Positions 25,897 to 36,915 of a stretch of 64,000 bases of DNA are shown piece by piece. Position numbers and translations under genes: made by a program. Under the pieces are notes generated by a model. The model was not told the origin of the DNA and searched no databases. It was given only the letters and a program-made list of their open reading frames with translations. Source of the stretch: Chitinophaga sancti (GTDB lineage: Bacteria; Bacteroidota; Bacteroidia; Chitinophagales; Chitinophagaceae); contig NZ_CP139972.1 in assembly GCF_034424315.1 (NCBI RefSeq), positions 4,340,001 through 4,404,000 on the forward strand. The letters are read 5' to 3'. The stretch's first letter is position 1. Every line of letters starts with the position of its first letter.

Positions 25897-26811
25897 ATGG
25901 GCACCCTCACCATTACCAACGTCGAAAAACACTCCAGTACCACCCCTATCCCCACCTACTTTACCCCTTACCTCCTTGACTGGACCGCCAAAGAACTCTA
26001 TTCCGATCATTCCAAATCCATTTTAGTGCAATATTTCGGCAGCCCCCATTTCTATTACAACAATTATGTATCATATACCAGGGAGGATCAACCCCAGACC
26101 ATCCGCTTACATAACCCCTCCCAGAGCATGATTGTCCAGATCTACACCGAATGCCACTCCCTTCAATGGTACAACAACGATCTGAAAACAAAAAAGATCC
26201 TCTTCACCTCCTCCAGCGAGTTCAACGTTTCTCTCAAAGAAGGGATCCTTCTCCACTTATTCACCATCGAAAAACCTTTCCTGGAACAATTGATCGGCAA
26301 TCATATCAGCGCAGATTCCCTGGTTCAGGGCCAACTGGCACCTCATAAACTCATCAGTTCTAAACTAAATACCATCCTAAACCCCGACTCCAACCCGGTA
26401 CAACTCAGGCTAAAGATCCTCTCCCTCATCATAGACATTATTTCCCTCTGCTCCAAACCAGATCACTCAGACCCCAGTGCTAAAAATCAAACCTCTATCC
26501 AAAACATGCTGGATGAGATCAAAGAGCGGATCATCGAAAAACCGAATATCAAGGATTTCCATTACTCGCGATTAGCAAAGGAATATTTAAGCAACCGATC
26601 TACCTTATCCAGGGGCTTTAAATCCGCCTACGGCATCACCCTCACGCAATTTCTGCATGTACAGCTCATGAACAAGGCCAAACAACTATTGATAGAGACA
26701 GAGATGTCTGTAAACGAAATATCAGATTACCTGGGGTATAACCAGGCCACTAATTTCTCGAGAAACTTCTTCAAGCAATTCCGGCAGCAGCCACATGAAT
26801 TTAGGAAATAA
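25897..26811 (+). CDS. AraC-family transcriptional regulator
   Basis: A 304-residue protein with an ATG at 25897. The C-terminal 100 residues are an AraC double helix-turn-helix: FHYSRLAKEYLSNRSTLSRG, TLTQFLHVQLMNKAKQLLI, then MSVNEISDYLGYNQATNFSR and FFKQFRQQPHEFRK. The N-terminal 190 residues are a beta-rich ligand domain of the Bacteroidota type. It faces the membrane-protein operon (ends at 26814) tail to tail with only 2 bases between the stops. Its target is unknown. Confidence 0.85.
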   Translation: MGTLTITNVEKHSSTTPIPTYFTPYLLDWTAKELYSDHSKSILVQYFGSPHFYYNNYVSYTREDQPQTIRLHNPSQSMIVQIYTECHSLQWYNNDLKTKKILFTSSSEFNVSLKEGILLHLFTIEKPFLEQLIGNHISADSLVQGQLAPHKLISSKLNTILNPDSNPVQLRLKILSLIIDIISLCSKPDHSDPSAKNQTSIQNMLDEIKERIIEKPNIKDFHYSRLAKEYLSNRSTLSRGFKSAYGITLTQFLHVQLMNKAKQLLIETEMSVNEISDYLGYNQATNFSRNFFKQFRQQPHEFRK

Positions 26812-26813
26812 CG

Positions 26814-28265
26814 CTACCCATTATCCGGACTATTACTGAGCACTTTATCAAACACCACAAAGGCCGTTAAAGAAAATACAAACAAAGGGAATATCTGATA
26901 CCTCAATACAATAGGCGATGCCGTGATACTAAATACCATGTTGATCCCTGCAATCAGCAATGTTAAATAAATCAGCTTATGCAGATTCGTCCATCCAAAT
27001 AATCCAAAGAGGTAAAAGAAGCCCAGGCAGGAAGCCAGGTAAAAACAATTTACTAAAGCGAATGCAATCGGCATTAATTTAATGGGTAACATGCCATAAT
27101 CCACTTTTGGAAATTGCACCTGTTTTGAATTTAAATCAAACCAGACCTGTGCAAGGGTATCCACCTTATCACTGCCCATATTAAAGGTTGATAAAAATTC
27201 TGGTGGTGGTACATAAAAAGCCTTAAAATTGGGTACAATAAAGTATCTAAAATATTCCAGCGGGTGATGTGATATTAAATATTGTCCATATCTCCGGAAT
27301 ACGTTGCCCATGGAAGCATACTTTATAAAATAATCTGTCGTGGTGTCTTTTTGCCACACCGTTCTGAGATAGCTTTTTAAGGGGGCTTTCTCATCCCACA
27401 GGTAATAGATGCCCAATAATGAGTCAGGTCTGCTGTGTAACCGGTTCAAAGAATCCAGGTGCTTATTGACCATCGTATGCAATACCTGGAGATTAGCTGG
27501 CATATCCTTTCCGCTTTCCTGGGGTAAGTGTGAATACATATATAAGGAATTAGCCGCCAGTTGCCATCCCCCAAATGCAGAGAACTGTTCTGTGTTTGTC
27601 TTTTCTTTATACTGATCTGTCGTATTGATAATAAATGCACCAATGGCGAACAGGATCCCGCATATGGTCGCTAGCTTTGCTTTGCGGCTGGCAGCTGAAA
27701 ACAGGATGATGCCAATACTGATTATGGGATAAAAGAATCCGTTATATCTAAAGGTAAACACCAAAGCCAGGACCAATACATGTGTCCATAAAGTCCGGGT
27801 CTTAAAAAAGAAGATGATATCTAATAACTGCGCAAACCAGACGATACTGAGTGCGATGAAAAAGGCATCGCTGGTAATCATATTGGAAATGTAAAACACA
27901 ATAGGGTTAAACATAGCCGCAATGATCAGGAATTTCGTATAGCGATTCACGACACTAATTTTCAGTATCCGGTTTATCAGGTAAAACAAAGCCAGTTGCA
28001 GTGATAGATACTGCACCCATACCAATACCAATTGTGAGTGGGTGAATACGCTGACAAATCTCAATACTTTCGAATATCCGATGGGCCAGATATTGATCTT
28101 CATATTATGATACGCCGCTGCTATATAAGAATAGGAGTCAGGAATAAAACTGGCAGCTGTGTACAGTCGCTTAAATAGTAAGAAAGACAGCAGCAATGCG
28201 ATGCCCAGCCAAATCTGCGGCTGCCTGAGATAAGCAGGTGTTTTATGGTTATCTATCAATGCCAT
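26814..28265 (-). CDS. multi-pass membrane protein, GT-C-like family, paralogue 1
   Basis: I start it at the ATG at 28263-28265 (483 residues), 17 bases inside the end of the upstream gene; an ATG 13 codons earlier is possible. About ten hydrophobic helices are visible. Family motifs shared by all six paralogues in this window: DSYSYI in the first extracytoplasmic loop, PIGYSK, a NPIVFYISN/SD segment, FRYNGFFYP, GGWQLAANSLYMY, a loop with YGQYLISHHPLEYFRYFIVPN, and a C-terminal helix with SPIVLRYQIFP. An Asp in the first loop followed by many helices is the architecture of GT-C glycosyltransferases, which use polyprenyl-phosphate sugars. Last gene of a three-gene operon. Confidence 0.7.
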   Translation of the reverse strand: MALIDNHKTPAYLRQPQIWLGIALLLSFLLFKRLYTAASFIPDSYSYIAAAYHNMKINIWPIGYSKVLRFVSVFTHSQLVLVWVQYLSLQLALFYLINRILKISVVNRYTKFLIIAAMFNPIVFYISNMITSDAFFIALSIVWFAQLLDIIFFFKTRTLWTHVLVLALVFTFRYNGFFYPIISIGIILFSAASRKAKLATICGILFAIGAFIINTTDQYKEKTNTEQFSAFGGWQLAANSLYMYSHLPQESGKDMPANLQVLHTMVNKHLDSLNRLHSRPDSLLGIYYLWDEKAPLKSYLRTVWQKDTTTDYFIKYASMGNVFRRYGQYLISHHPLEYFRYFIVPNFKAFYVPPPEFLSTFNMGSDKVDTLAQVWFDLNSKQVQFPKVDYGMLPIKLMPIAFALVNCFYLASCLGFFYLFGLFGWTNLHKLIYLTLLIAGINMVFSITASPIVLRYQIFPLFVFSLTAFVVFDKVLSNSPDNG

Positions 28266-29682
28266 GAGATGATTTTTTAAACCGGAGACCCGATATGGCA
28301 GCATTCAGCATGATCAGGCTCAATGAGAAAGAAAGCAGTAGTGGAAAGTATTGGTATCTGAACACCACCGGTGCTGATACGATACTAAATGCAAAGTTGG
28401 CCAGCAGGAAAAAATAAGCCCCTATCATAATTTTCCGGAGTGCAGCGGGCAATTGACCCTTCAATACTTTAATAATTCCCCAGGGGGCAAAGCAGAGCAA
28501 TAACAAATTACAGATACCAAATACGGCGGCAAAGGGTTGTAATAAGGTCTCCTGGTATTGATTAAACACACTCGTCACTTTATTGGTCTTATAATCGAAC
28601 CATAGTTTTGCATCCGTTTTTGCACTATCCATCCCTAAGTTATAGGTAGTAAACGCTTCCAATGGAGGATTGATAAATCCTTTGGAATTGGGTCTAATGA
28701 AATGATTGAAGAAATCCAGGGGGTATTTTTTAATGAGGGTCTGTCCATACTCTGCAAAGGTAGATCCGATGGCATACCATGCCTTTATGGAATCCTTCAC
28801 CTGGTGTTCTTTTATATATTGGTACCAGTACTGTTTCAATGGGCCGGATTCATTCCACATATAGTCAGTGGCAATGATGGGCGGATACTTCATCCTTTGA
28901 GGTATCGTATCAAAATAGCGCTGGGCGATCAACTCTACTTTTTGTGTCTCTACTGTTGGCATAGGTGTATGAGCACCTGTTTTATAGGCATACATTTGCA
29001 AGGCATTGTTGGCTAACTGCCAGCCTCCAAATGGAGAGAAGTTGCTGACATGGAGTTTCTTTTCATAGGAATTCGTTACGAGTAAGTATACCAGCGCAGC
29101 GACCATTAAGCCACCGGCCACTGAGAATATTTTCATTTTGTGTCCATATGGGGAGATAATATATACGAAAGTGGCGACAAAGGGATAATAGAGCGCATTA
29201 TATCTAAACCATAAAATGACGAACAATAGCCCCAATGAAATCCAAAGATCCCATTTACCAGGGCGCAACAGGATCCAGAATAAATTGGTGATCCACATTA
29301 AACTCAATGCTGAAAACACACCATCCGCACTGATGTAATTCGCCATAAACAGGGTGGCAGGATTGACGATGAGGAATACAAACAAGAGCACCGAAATTGC
29401 CTTCCGCATCTTGATCCAATAGATCAATGATATAAAAAGGTAAAATGCACTTAACTCAATTAAAAAATATTGTATCCCAGTAGTTACCACATCGGAGGTA
29501 CTGAATACACTCACTAAGCGTAGAAACTTAGAATACCCGATAGGACGAACACTGGCATTATCGTTAGCAGCTGCGATGCCTATGTAACTATAAGAATCAT
29601 TGGAGAAATCTGGGTGTGGGTATAGGAATTTAAAACCCAGGAAGCAAACGACCATACTAATGATCGCCGCCAATAACCACAT
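28249..29682 (-). CDS. multi-pass membrane protein, GT-C-like family, paralogue 2
   Basis: A 477-residue protein with an ATG at 29680-29682. It has the family motifs NDSYSYIGIAA, RPIGYSKFLR, LWFRYNALYYP, FSPFGGWQLANNALQMY and APVVFRYQYFP. It starts 29 bases after the FAD oxidoreductase gene and overlaps the next paralogue by 17 bases, so the three form one operon. The duplication with paralogue 1 is old: the motifs are kept but most loop sequence has diverged. The sugar and acceptor are unknown. Confidence 0.7.
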   Translation of the reverse strand: MWLLAAIISMVVCFLGFKFLYPHPDFSNDSYSYIGIAAANDNASVRPIGYSKFLRLVSVFSTSDVVTTGIQYFLIELSAFYLFISLIYWIKMRKAISVLLFVFLIVNPATLFMANYISADGVFSALSLMWITNLFWILLRPGKWDLWISLGLLFVILWFRYNALYYPFVATFVYIISPYGHKMKIFSVAGGLMVAALVYLLVTNSYEKKLHVSNFSPFGGWQLANNALQMYAYKTGAHTPMPTVETQKVELIAQRYFDTIPQRMKYPPIIATDYMWNESGPLKQYWYQYIKEHQVKDSIKAWYAIGSTFAEYGQTLIKKYPLDFFNHFIRPNSKGFINPPLEAFTTYNLGMDSAKTDAKLWFDYKTNKVTSVFNQYQETLLQPFAAVFGICNLLLLCFAPWGIIKVLKGQLPAALRKIMIGAYFFLLANFAFSIVSAPVVFRYQYFPLLLSFSLSLIMLNAAISGLRFKKSSHGIDR

Positions 29683-29711
29683 CTTTCCCTTTCCGTATAA
29701 TGAGAATTTAA

Positions 29712-31391
29712 CTAAGGGGTGTAGCTCAGTTTTTTTTTACTCTCCGAAGTCTCAACAACTTCAGGCGTCGGTTCTACTTTCACTCCCCGCTCTCCATTAC
29801 TATCATCATTCTTCTTTTCTTCATGATAATCCTGCTCTGTATTAATCGCCCAGATATTATCTTTGTCCTCTATTCCATTCAGTATATTATCCACAGCGGT
29901 AATAGCGGTTAACATGGAGTGGTCCGCATTATTATATTTATGCATGCCATTGCGACCTACTAAATACAAATTCTTAATTCCATCTACATAGGTTCGTATT
30001 TCACTAAAGCGCTCATAGGCACCAAAATAAGCAGGATATGTTTTCTCCACTCTTAATACCGTTCCATCTATCACATTTTCCTCCGTTGCCAGACCTATCT
30101 TATGCAATTCTTTAATCGCAATCGCTTTTATTTTCTCATCTGGCAATTTCCAGAAATCATCGGTATCATTACAGAAGAATTCCATCCCTACCCAGGTAGT
30201 TTTAGGATCTGCCACCAGGTAAGGGCTCCAGTTATTAAAGATCTGTAATCTGCCTACTTTCACGTCTCGTTCCTGGATGTAGATCCAGGTATCTTTTAGT
30301 TCCAGGCGTTTAATCTCCCCTGTGCTTTTATCAGCATAAGACATATTATTCAACAACAGGCCTACAGTAATAAAATCCCTATACTGTAAGTTACTGGCTA
30401 TATATTGTACATTTTCTGGTACCTGCTCTCCTATTGCAGCAATCAGTTCTTTCACCGGCATGGTGCTAAAAAAGTAATCTCCTTCTATGACCTGTGTTTC
30501 ACCTGTTTTTGAATTCCTGATAGTAATGGCCTTTGCCTGATCTCCTTCCACATCTACTTTCACCACTTCCTGGTGCATCAGTATCTCACCACCCAATACT
30601 TTCACTTTGGCAGCGACTTCTTCCCACAATTGACCTGGGCCAAGTTTAGGATAAAAGAACTGCTCTATCAGACTGGTCTCCGTATCCTTTTGCGACACAT
30701 CACCACTTGCCTTCTTAGGTTTTAGTGACTTCACTGCATGTTGAATAGCTTTGGTAATGCTCACCCCTTTTATTCTTTGCGCCCCCCATTCTGCTGGAAT
30801 CTCATTACAAGGAACACCCCATACTTTTTCTGTATAGTCTTTAAAGAACAACCCATACAAGATCTTCCCGAATCTATTGATCATAAAATCTTCTAAGGTC
30901 AATTCAGGTTTATTAGGCCAAATCTGTGCTTTCAGATAAGAAAACAAAATACCAATAGTACGGAAAACACCCAGTTTCATCAGGGTATCTATAGACAACT
31001 GCACCGGATAAGAAAAGAACTTCCGGAGGAAGTATATTCTTGAGAGCCTGGGTCTTACTAACATGACTTTATCAGGATCAGTCGTGATCCCGTTTTCTTC
31101 ATGGTACACCACCCTGCTTTTATTTTGATAAGTAATGGTATGCGCGCTTTCTCCCCCTGTTACTACAGGTAGGATATTCAGCCACCATTTCATTACTCTG
31201 TCAGATTTGGAAAAAAACCGATGTCCGCCAATATCCATCCGATTTCCTTTATAGTTAATCGTCTTTGATATGCCGCCTATGTCGCCGGATTTTTCTAATA
31301 CAACCGGAATAATATCACTTCTGGTCAGGAATTCGTAGGCTGCGGTTAGACCAGCCGGGCCTGCGCCGATAATAATAGCCTTTTTACTCAT
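29712..31391 (-). CDS. FAD-dependent oxidoreductase (UDP-galactopyranose-mutase/amine-oxidase-like)
   Basis: A 559-residue protein with an ATG at 31389-31391. The N-terminus [18 protein letters not shown] carries GxGxxG (9-14), then [15 protein letters not shown] and [12 protein letters not shown], hallmarks of the NAD(P)-binding/FAD amine-oxidase-like proteins found in polysaccharide loci. The late [20 protein letters not shown] contacts FAD. A charged low-complexity tail (about residues 515-559, with [13 protein letters not shown]) extends beyond the usual end. First gene of the operon with two GT-C-like proteins, which points to glycan or lipid-linked sugar chemistry. Confidence 0.8.
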   Translation of the reverse strand: MSKKAIIIGAGPAGLTAAYEFLTRSDIIPVVLEKSGDIGGISKTINYKGNRMDIGGHRFFSKSDRVMKWWLNILPVVTGGESAHTITYQNKSRVVYHEENGITTDPDKVMLVRPRLSRIYFLRKFFSYPVQLSIDTLMKLGVFRTIGILFSYLKAQIWPNKPELTLEDFMINRFGKILYGLFFKDYTEKVWGVPCNEIPAEWGAQRIKGVSITKAIQHAVKSLKPKKASGDVSQKDTETSLIEQFFYPKLGPGQLWEEVAAKVKVLGGEILMHQEVVKVDVEGDQAKAITIRNSKTGETQVIEGDYFFSTMPVKELIAAIGEQVPENVQYIASNLQYRDFITVGLLLNNMSYADKSTGEIKRLELKDTWIYIQERDVKVGRLQIFNNWSPYLVADPKTTWVGMEFFCNDTDDFWKLPDEKIKAIAIKELHKIGLATEENVIDGTVLRVEKTYPAYFGAYERFSEIRTYVDGIKNLYLVGRNGMHKYNNADHSMLTAITAVDNILNGIEDKDNIWAINTEQDYHEEKKNDDSNGERGVKVEPTPEVVETSESKKKLSYTP

Positions 31392-31907
31392 GGAATGCGG
31401 ATTATGGGGTATAACTAATCAACAATAGAAAATAAGTTGGCAGATCTACATTTCAATAAGACACTTACAATGAACTCGTTTAAATGTAGTTCTCATTTAA
31501 AGATTGTATCATGTTTCCCGGGTTAATTGGCTGCTCTGGGTTACGCGCACAATTTCTAAGCAGCGGCAGTATTCATTGTGTCTATGTATCAATTTATCGC
31601 TGCACTAAGGTCCATTTTATTATTGAATACCGGGGCATCATTAGTAGGCTTAAGGTGCATCATTTTGGGCATTATACTTCGAAAAAGGAAATCAATTTAT
31701 TTTAATAATAAAAAATTTCAACTAAGCTTACATCACGAAGTAGGCTGGAATATAATCGAAATAGTTCGATCAATTGTTAAGAATCTAATTTCTATCCTAG
31801 TCAGTCATTGAGCATTCCTTAGTTTGCCGGTTACTATGTAAGTATCGAAAAATATTAATTTAGTATATATGTCAAGCGCAAGATATACTGTAAATAATTC
31901 TAAAAAA

Positions 31908-32985
31908 AGGCTCTTGTATTAGCATGCAAATCCGGCATTACGCAGGTAGCGCAGGATTTGCATGTCCATCCTAATATGCTCCATGTGTGGAAAAACCAGC
32001 ATGGGCTGTAGACAGGCTAGGAATTCCTGGGAAAAGATAACCCAACTGATCAGGGAATAACCAGATTCCAGAAGGAAAATGTGAGATTTTAAAAAGAGGT
32101 TGAGATACTAAAAAAGCTGCAGGTATCTTTCCAGACCGCCCTAGGATAGATACTATATGATCTAACAGATATCGGAGCGTCCAGTGTTAAAACTTGAGCA
32201 AAGTATTAAGTTGTAGTATAAGTGCTTATTACAGCTGGAGGAAAGGAGAATCAGGAAAACGTGAACATCATAAATACCGATCGGCTGCATTGATCAGGAG
32301 AACGTACCTTGGATCTAAAAAGCCTCATGGTAGTCTTTGCATTTACCATCCATTAAAGGTGGAATCTATTTGCTGTTACAGATCACACAGCATCAAACAG
32401 GGCCCAAAGGTATACAAAAGAAAAAGTTCTGTGTAACTGCCGAAAGGGCTCATGATCTGCCAGTCGCTGATAACCTGCTTAACCGGAATTTTAAAGCTGA
32501 AAGAGCTAATCAAAAATGGGTGTCCGATTTCACTTACATTAGAATCAGTGAAGGATGGCTTTACCTGGCAGTAATAGTTGATCTATTCTCCAGAAAGGTG
32601 GTAGGATGGTCTATGGATATGAGCATGAAGACAGGACTGGTTGTTGCAGCGTTAAGAATGGCACTCCGCTCACGAAAGCCGAAACTTGGATTGATACATC
32701 ATTCAGACCGGGCAGTTTAATATGCCAGTCAAAAATATCAAAATAAGCTTACCAGGGTCAAAATGATTTGCAGAATGATTAGAAAGAGCTATTGCCAGGA
32801 TAATTCAGTTGCAGAAAGCTTCTTCTCTTCTTTAGAAAGAGAATTGATTTATCCACCAGGAGCCTTAACAATTTTCAATGATGCTCATAGTACGATTCTG
32901 AGCTAAGGGTGTTACAATACGATTCGAAAACACACATACCTCGGTTAAATTTCCCCGACGAACTGGAGTGAAATAGCTAAGACAT
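31908..32985 (+). mobile_element. IS3-family remnant (IS150-like), decayed
   Basis: A decayed orfA part reads SGITQVAQDLHVHPNMLHVW and FQKENV, related to orfA at 43954-44247. Decayed orfB parts follow: LSCSISAYYSWRKGESGKRE (from about 32194), then LPVADNLLNRNFKAERANQK, WVSDFTYIRISEGWLYLAVI and LIHHSDRAV to a stop at 32718, and a shifted tail ESFFSSLERELIYPPG. At least three frameshifts and several stops are present. No clear inverted repeats remain. Confidence 0.8.
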
Positions 32986-33325
32986 AATTTTCTAAAATGT
33001 AGCTTAACCTGGTATCCGTATTCTTGTTCGAGACCGCAGAATAAAGTCTTGCTAACTTATATTCTGAAAAAATTTTAATTATTTAAACGGAGAAGAAGTG
33101 AATTTGTAACCCAAAAGCAGACAAATAAATAAGCTACCTGTTTTAAAATAGAATTCCCAAATTCTTAAGGGATAGATAACCCAGTGCATGCCTCAGCTGC
33201 CCTTTATACCAAATTCGATGAACTAAAATAGTTCTATAGAAAATATTGTAATTGTTTTGGGGTATAAACAAATCTTCTCAGGGTATTAGTAAAATAATAA
33301 TATGGAAAATTTAATTCGTCTAATT

Positions 33326-33366
33326 TTATATGGTTATCTTCCATTTATAGAAAGATAACCATATAA
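33326..33366 (-). terminator. strong hairpin downstream of the peptide gene at 33395
   Basis: TTATATGGTTATCTT (33326-33340) pairs perfectly with AAGATAACCATATAA (33352-33366): 15 pairs with an 11-base loop, 29 bases beyond the stop of the minus-strand peptide gene. The other peptide copies show no such hairpin. Confidence 0.7.
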
Positions 33367-33394
33367 TTTAAAATCTTAACTAACATAGAAAATT

Positions 33395-33655
33395 TTACAA
33401 TGATGGCGCTACTTTCTGATTTTCATATATACGATTTGGTCCTGGTACAGTGCAGAATAAGGTTTTCGAAAAAGCATTTATTGCATACTTCGTAGTGATC
33501 ACTGCAGCGAATATATGATCTGCCCCTACATCAATACCTACAGTAGTATAACATAAAAGGGTACCATTAAATCTGTGTTGGACTTTAAAGGCTAATGTAC
33601 CTCCCACAAGGCTTAAAAAGCCTATAGCACTGAGGATAATATTTGTTCTTTTCAT
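33395..33655 (-). CDS. small exported two-cysteine peptide, copy 1 (possible DUF6520-like)
   Basis: An 86-residue protein with a hydrophobic N-terminus MKRTNIILSAIGFLSLVGGT and then LAFKVQHRFNGTLLCYTTVG, a variable centre (IDVGADHIFAAVITTKYAIN), and the conserved end KTLFCTVPGPNRIYENQKV. The two cysteines (in LCYTT and LFCT) are kept in all copies and could form a disulfide in the periplasm. It is the only minus-strand copy. The short size, signal-like start and Bacteroidota context recall DUF6520 proteins, an assignment I cannot verify. The function is unknown. Confidence 0.7.
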   Translation of the reverse strand: MKRTNIILSAIGFLSLVGGTLAFKVQHRFNGTLLCYTTVGIDVGADHIFAAVITTKYAINAFSKTLFCTVPGPNRIYENQKVAPSL

Positions 33656-33870
33656 GGTGTAAATGTTTTTAAAAAAATCTAAATATTTTTAATTAATATC
33701 GACCTGAAAGTAGTGTGGTTAACTAAACCTCAGAATTTGATTTTGCTAATATTTATCGCGATAAAATCTTGATGCTCTAAAAATAAAAAAGAAAGAATAT
33801 TATGAACTAAATTTATGAATTAAGGAAATAGAATTGAATAGTAATATTCCCTCTGTAAATTTACTTACTT
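33656..33870 (-). promoter_or_regulatory. conserved leader of peptide copy 1
   Basis: Read on the minus strand, a promoter-like GTAAATTTAC lies at 33855-33864, about 200 bases before the ATG. A perfect 14-base palindrome TTTATCGCGATAAA lies at 33752-33765, and a GAGGTTTAGTTAACC block and CAGGTCGATATTAAT follow. The same order occurs before the copies at 39922 and 51965. Confidence 0.55.
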
Positions 33871-34094
33871 ATGTTTCAGAAGCATTTGGGATCAAGGAAT
33901 AAAATTTGTTTAATAAAGTTATTCTTAAAAAACTCCATTCAAATAGTTATACCGATATATGCTTCTTAGAAGTTAAACTTTCATAAATCTCTTTCTTTTG
34001 TGACAAATAAATAGATCAAAATAAAATTTAGGAAATCGATAAAGTAATGTGCATGTCCTCTCTGATTACTGAGTAAGTAACCTGGGGTTAATCC

Positions 34095-34289
34095 ATGAAA
34101 TATTTTACAGTAATTCTTTACAGCGATAAGGATGATATCTGCCGACATACAATATCACAACTTAAGGAACAAAAGATTCTTAAAACTGGCCACATAAGAG
34201 ATAGATCACAGGCTACCTGGGAGATGATGGAGGAATTTGAAGCGCTCTTTACTGATACAAAGGAGGCATTGCATGGATATAATGCTTAA
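34095..34289 (+). CDS. possible small hypothetical protein
   Basis: An ATG-initiated 64-codon frame: MKYFTVILYSDKDDICRHTI, SQLKEQKILKTGHIRDRSQA, TWEMMEEFEALFTDTKEAL. The composition is protein-like, with helical acidic segments, but I recognise no family. It may be the end of a decayed gene. The surrounding bases 33871-34094 and 34290-34609 hold nothing I can name. Confidence 0.3.
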   Translation: MKYFTVILYSDKDDICRHTISQLKEQKILKTGHIRDRSQATWEMMEEFEALFTDTKEALHGYNA

Positions 34290-34719
34290 GGTCGATAAAC
34301 CCAGATATGTTCATGATTAAATTCAATTGCTAAAAATGGTTATCAAAGATGTAATCCCAACATTACTATGGAGGCACTCTATGTGTAGCCAACATTGCAT
34401 TCATAGCGTTTCTGATTTTATGTCAATAGTACAAGGGCCGCTCCATAATCAATAACCTTTCACTGCGGCCATTAATGCTGGCTCCATCAATCCCTTAACT
34501 GTTTCTGTCCAGCCAAAAGCCAATACCGAACCAGGCAAAAGAAAACTTGTAGACTACGATATGATCTTTAAATAATCATAAGAAAAATCCTCAGTGCATA
34601 ACTATGGCTGACTAATAGTAAGCATACGATCTGGGGCGTCTTTTCAAAGTAATTTATAGATGCTACATTTGCACCCATACATCACCCATCACTAAGTTCT
34701 TTGATTATTTCTGGCCATC

Positions 34720-36513
34720 CTAAACAGCTGCTTTTCCTGCTGCTGCTGATTTCCAATTTGAAGGTAATAACTGTGTCAGTTCACTGGCTGTGCAGTCGTG
34801 GAGTCGATTATACACATCATTTAAGTATTCGAATGGATCAATCCGATTCAGCTTACAAGTTTCTACGAGAGAATAAAATAATGCAGCCCTTTCCCCACCA
34901 TGTTCATTACTAGCAAAAAGGGAGTTTTTCCTAAATAATGTAATTGGACGGATCGCGTTCTCAGTCGAGTTATTGTCAACGTCTATTCTTCCGTTTAAAA
35001 ATAATATATTCAGCTTATCCCACTGATTATTTGCATAAGTAATAGCTTTAGCCAACAGGCTATCAGGTACATGTTTATCCTTGTGTTCATCCAACCAGCT
35101 GCGGATCTTGTCAAAAAAAGGTTTACTATATTTCTGTCGTAATGCCAGTCGTTGGTCGGGAGTAAAATGTTTACGTTTAGCATACGCTTCTATACGGTAA
35201 ATGATATTAAAGTATACAAGCACCTGGTCTGCCAGTATTTTATTTTGTCGCTGAGCTTTTTTGAAGCCTCTGCGGATATGGGCCAGGCAGCTCATCAACG
35301 TAACTTTGTCGTTCTCTTTAAAAGCAGCTGTATAAGACGATAGCGCATCTGTTTGTAATATGCCTGCAAAGTCTTTCAGAATTTCTTTTGGTACATCATG
35401 AGCTCTGCCAGGATGAAATTCAAAGAGCACAAGCTTGTGTTCCGGTGCATGAAACACCCACATCCAACCATTGGCGGCTTTGCCCTGACCTTCGTCGTGA
35501 AGGTATTTTAGGGTAGTCTCATCGGCCTTAATGTAACTGGCCGTCTGTACAGTCTTCTTCAATAATTTTAATAATCGCTTCAGCTTTTTATAACAAACTT
35601 CCTCCCAGTGGTCGATTGTTGATGCTGCAAAACTAACGCCTGTCAGGCGCTCAAACCGCTGCTGCTGGCGATAGTATGGCATATAGTAAACAAAACGCTC
35701 ACTGTGCAGATGGGCAAGTAATTTGTTGCTTACAATTCCCCTTTCTATCATCCGTGGCTGGACAGGAGTGCAGTGGATCTTTCCATCTGCTGATTTATAT
35801 TGAAGGTGATGTTCTTCTTTTCTGATTAGTTTTCCGGGAATAATTTCGTAATAAACAGAGACCTTCTTCCCCATAGGCTTCATGCCTGTTTTGTCTCCGG
35901 GAAGATCATAAACAATGGTTTCTGTTTCCAGGTGAGTGGGGATGGGTCTTCTTCCTTTATGTGCTTTGTGACGCTTTTTTCTGCGGCTGGTTTTGGAAGT
36001 AGTGCCTGTTTGGGTATCTGTGATGGTCGAAGCTATTGTTTGTTCAATAATAGCTTCGACTTCGGTTTTATCAAATTCTTCTCCCAGGGTTTGCTGAATA
36101 GCTGTCTGTGTAGTTGCCGCGTCAGGAATAAATTTTTCACTACGCTGGCCAAATAACATCTCCTGCAGCTCTTTTAATTGCCAGTCTTTACGCTGTGCCT
36201 CATCTGTTTTGCCAGCAAGAGCGGTCTGCAGTTCTGCAATAGTTTCCTCCAGAGATGCAATCCTCCTATCTTTATCAATCCCACGTTCCTGCTCATTAGA
36301 TAACCAACGTTTCTGCTGGTCTTTTTCTTCTTTTAGCGCAGTATTCTCTGTTGTGAGCTCCTGAATAATGCGACTGAACACATGTCTTTCCTGGGTAAGT
36401 GCATTAGACAAATCTGCTTTCTGCAGTTGCAGCGCATTCACTTGTTCCAGTGCTTCAGACAATGTGTATATGATCTCAGGTTTCACTCGTCGCAAAGGTA
36501 ATATCGCGGACAT
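34720..36513 (-). CDS. tnpC: IS66 transposase (TnpC)
   Basis: A 597-residue protein with an ATG at 36511-36513. It has a coiled-coil N-terminus, LKELQEMLFGQRSEKF (IS66 leucine-zipper motif), a zinc-finger-like and basic segment (TSRRKKRHKAHKGRRP), and the DDE catalytic region: SYIKADETTLKYL, GILQTDALSSYTAAF, VDNNSTENAIRP (catalytic E). The length and motif order are normal for the family. Confidence 0.95.
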   Translation of the reverse strand: MSAILPLRRVKPEIIYTLSEALEQVNALQLQKADLSNALTQERHVFSRIIQELTTENTALKEEKDQQKRWLSNEQERGIDKDRRIASLEETIAELQTALAGKTDEAQRKDWQLKELQEMLFGQRSEKFIPDAATTQTAIQQTLGEEFDKTEVEAIIEQTIASTITDTQTGTTSKTSRRKKRHKAHKGRRPIPTHLETETIVYDLPGDKTGMKPMGKKVSVYYEIIPGKLIRKEEHHLQYKSADGKIHCTPVQPRMIERGIVSNKLLAHLHSERFVYYMPYYRQQQRFERLTGVSFAASTIDHWEEVCYKKLKRLLKLLKKTVQTASYIKADETTLKYLHDEGQGKAANGWMWVFHAPEHKLVLFEFHPGRAHDVPKEILKDFAGILQTDALSSYTAAFKENDKVTLMSCLAHIRRGFKKAQRQNKILADQVLVYFNIIYRIEAYAKRKHFTPDQRLALRQKYSKPFFDKIRSWLDEHKDKHVPDSLLAKAITYANNQWDKLNILFLNGRIDVDNNSTENAIRPITLFRKNSLFASNEHGGERAALFYSLVETCKLNRIDPFEYLNDVYNRLHDCTASELTQLLPSNWKSAAAGKAAV

Positions 36514-36554
36514 TCATACCCAAGTATTTATGATTTATTCTGATAAAATATTTA

Positions 36555-36914
36555 TCAGCTTTTATGATATCTGCCTGATCGTTCATAACGTTTGCGGAAT
36601 CTCACTTCTACTCCTTCCAATATTAGTAAAAGATCCTTCTTTTCTAACACCATCATCTTAGTTTCAATGTTGTATATAGGTGTACCAAAAGTACCTCTTG
36701 ACAATCTTTTATAAAATATGCCGAAGCCGTCTCCATCCCAGCCAAGAATCTTAACCTGCGTGCGACGGTGATTGAAAAACGCATAGAGGGTACCATACTG
36801 AAAAGGGTCTTCTTTTATCTCATTTACAACAATACCAGACAGGCCGTTAAAACTTAAGCGCATATCCGTGTTGCTGTTCCATAATACCAGGCGATAACCA
36901 GTTAGTGATAACAT
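36555..36914 (-). CDS. tnpB: IS66 accessory protein TnpB (IS66 Orf2-like)
   Basis: A 119-residue protein with an ATG at 36912-36914, one base after the TnpA stop. It shows the family pattern DMRLSFNGLSGIVVNEIKED, then FFNHRRTQVKILGWDGDGFG and YKRLSRGTF. It is required for transposition by many IS66 elements. Confidence 0.95.
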   Translation of the reverse strand: MLSLTGYRLVLWNSNTDMRLSFNGLSGIVVNEIKEDPFQYGTLYAFFNHRRTQVKILGWDGDGFGIFYKRLSRGTFGTPIYNIETKMMVLEKKDLLLILEGVEVRFRKRYERSGRYHKS

Positions 36915-36915
36915 A

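Noticed and set aside
32194..32720. Two independent transposase genes
   Set aside because: They are pieces of one decayed IS3 orfB in different frames.
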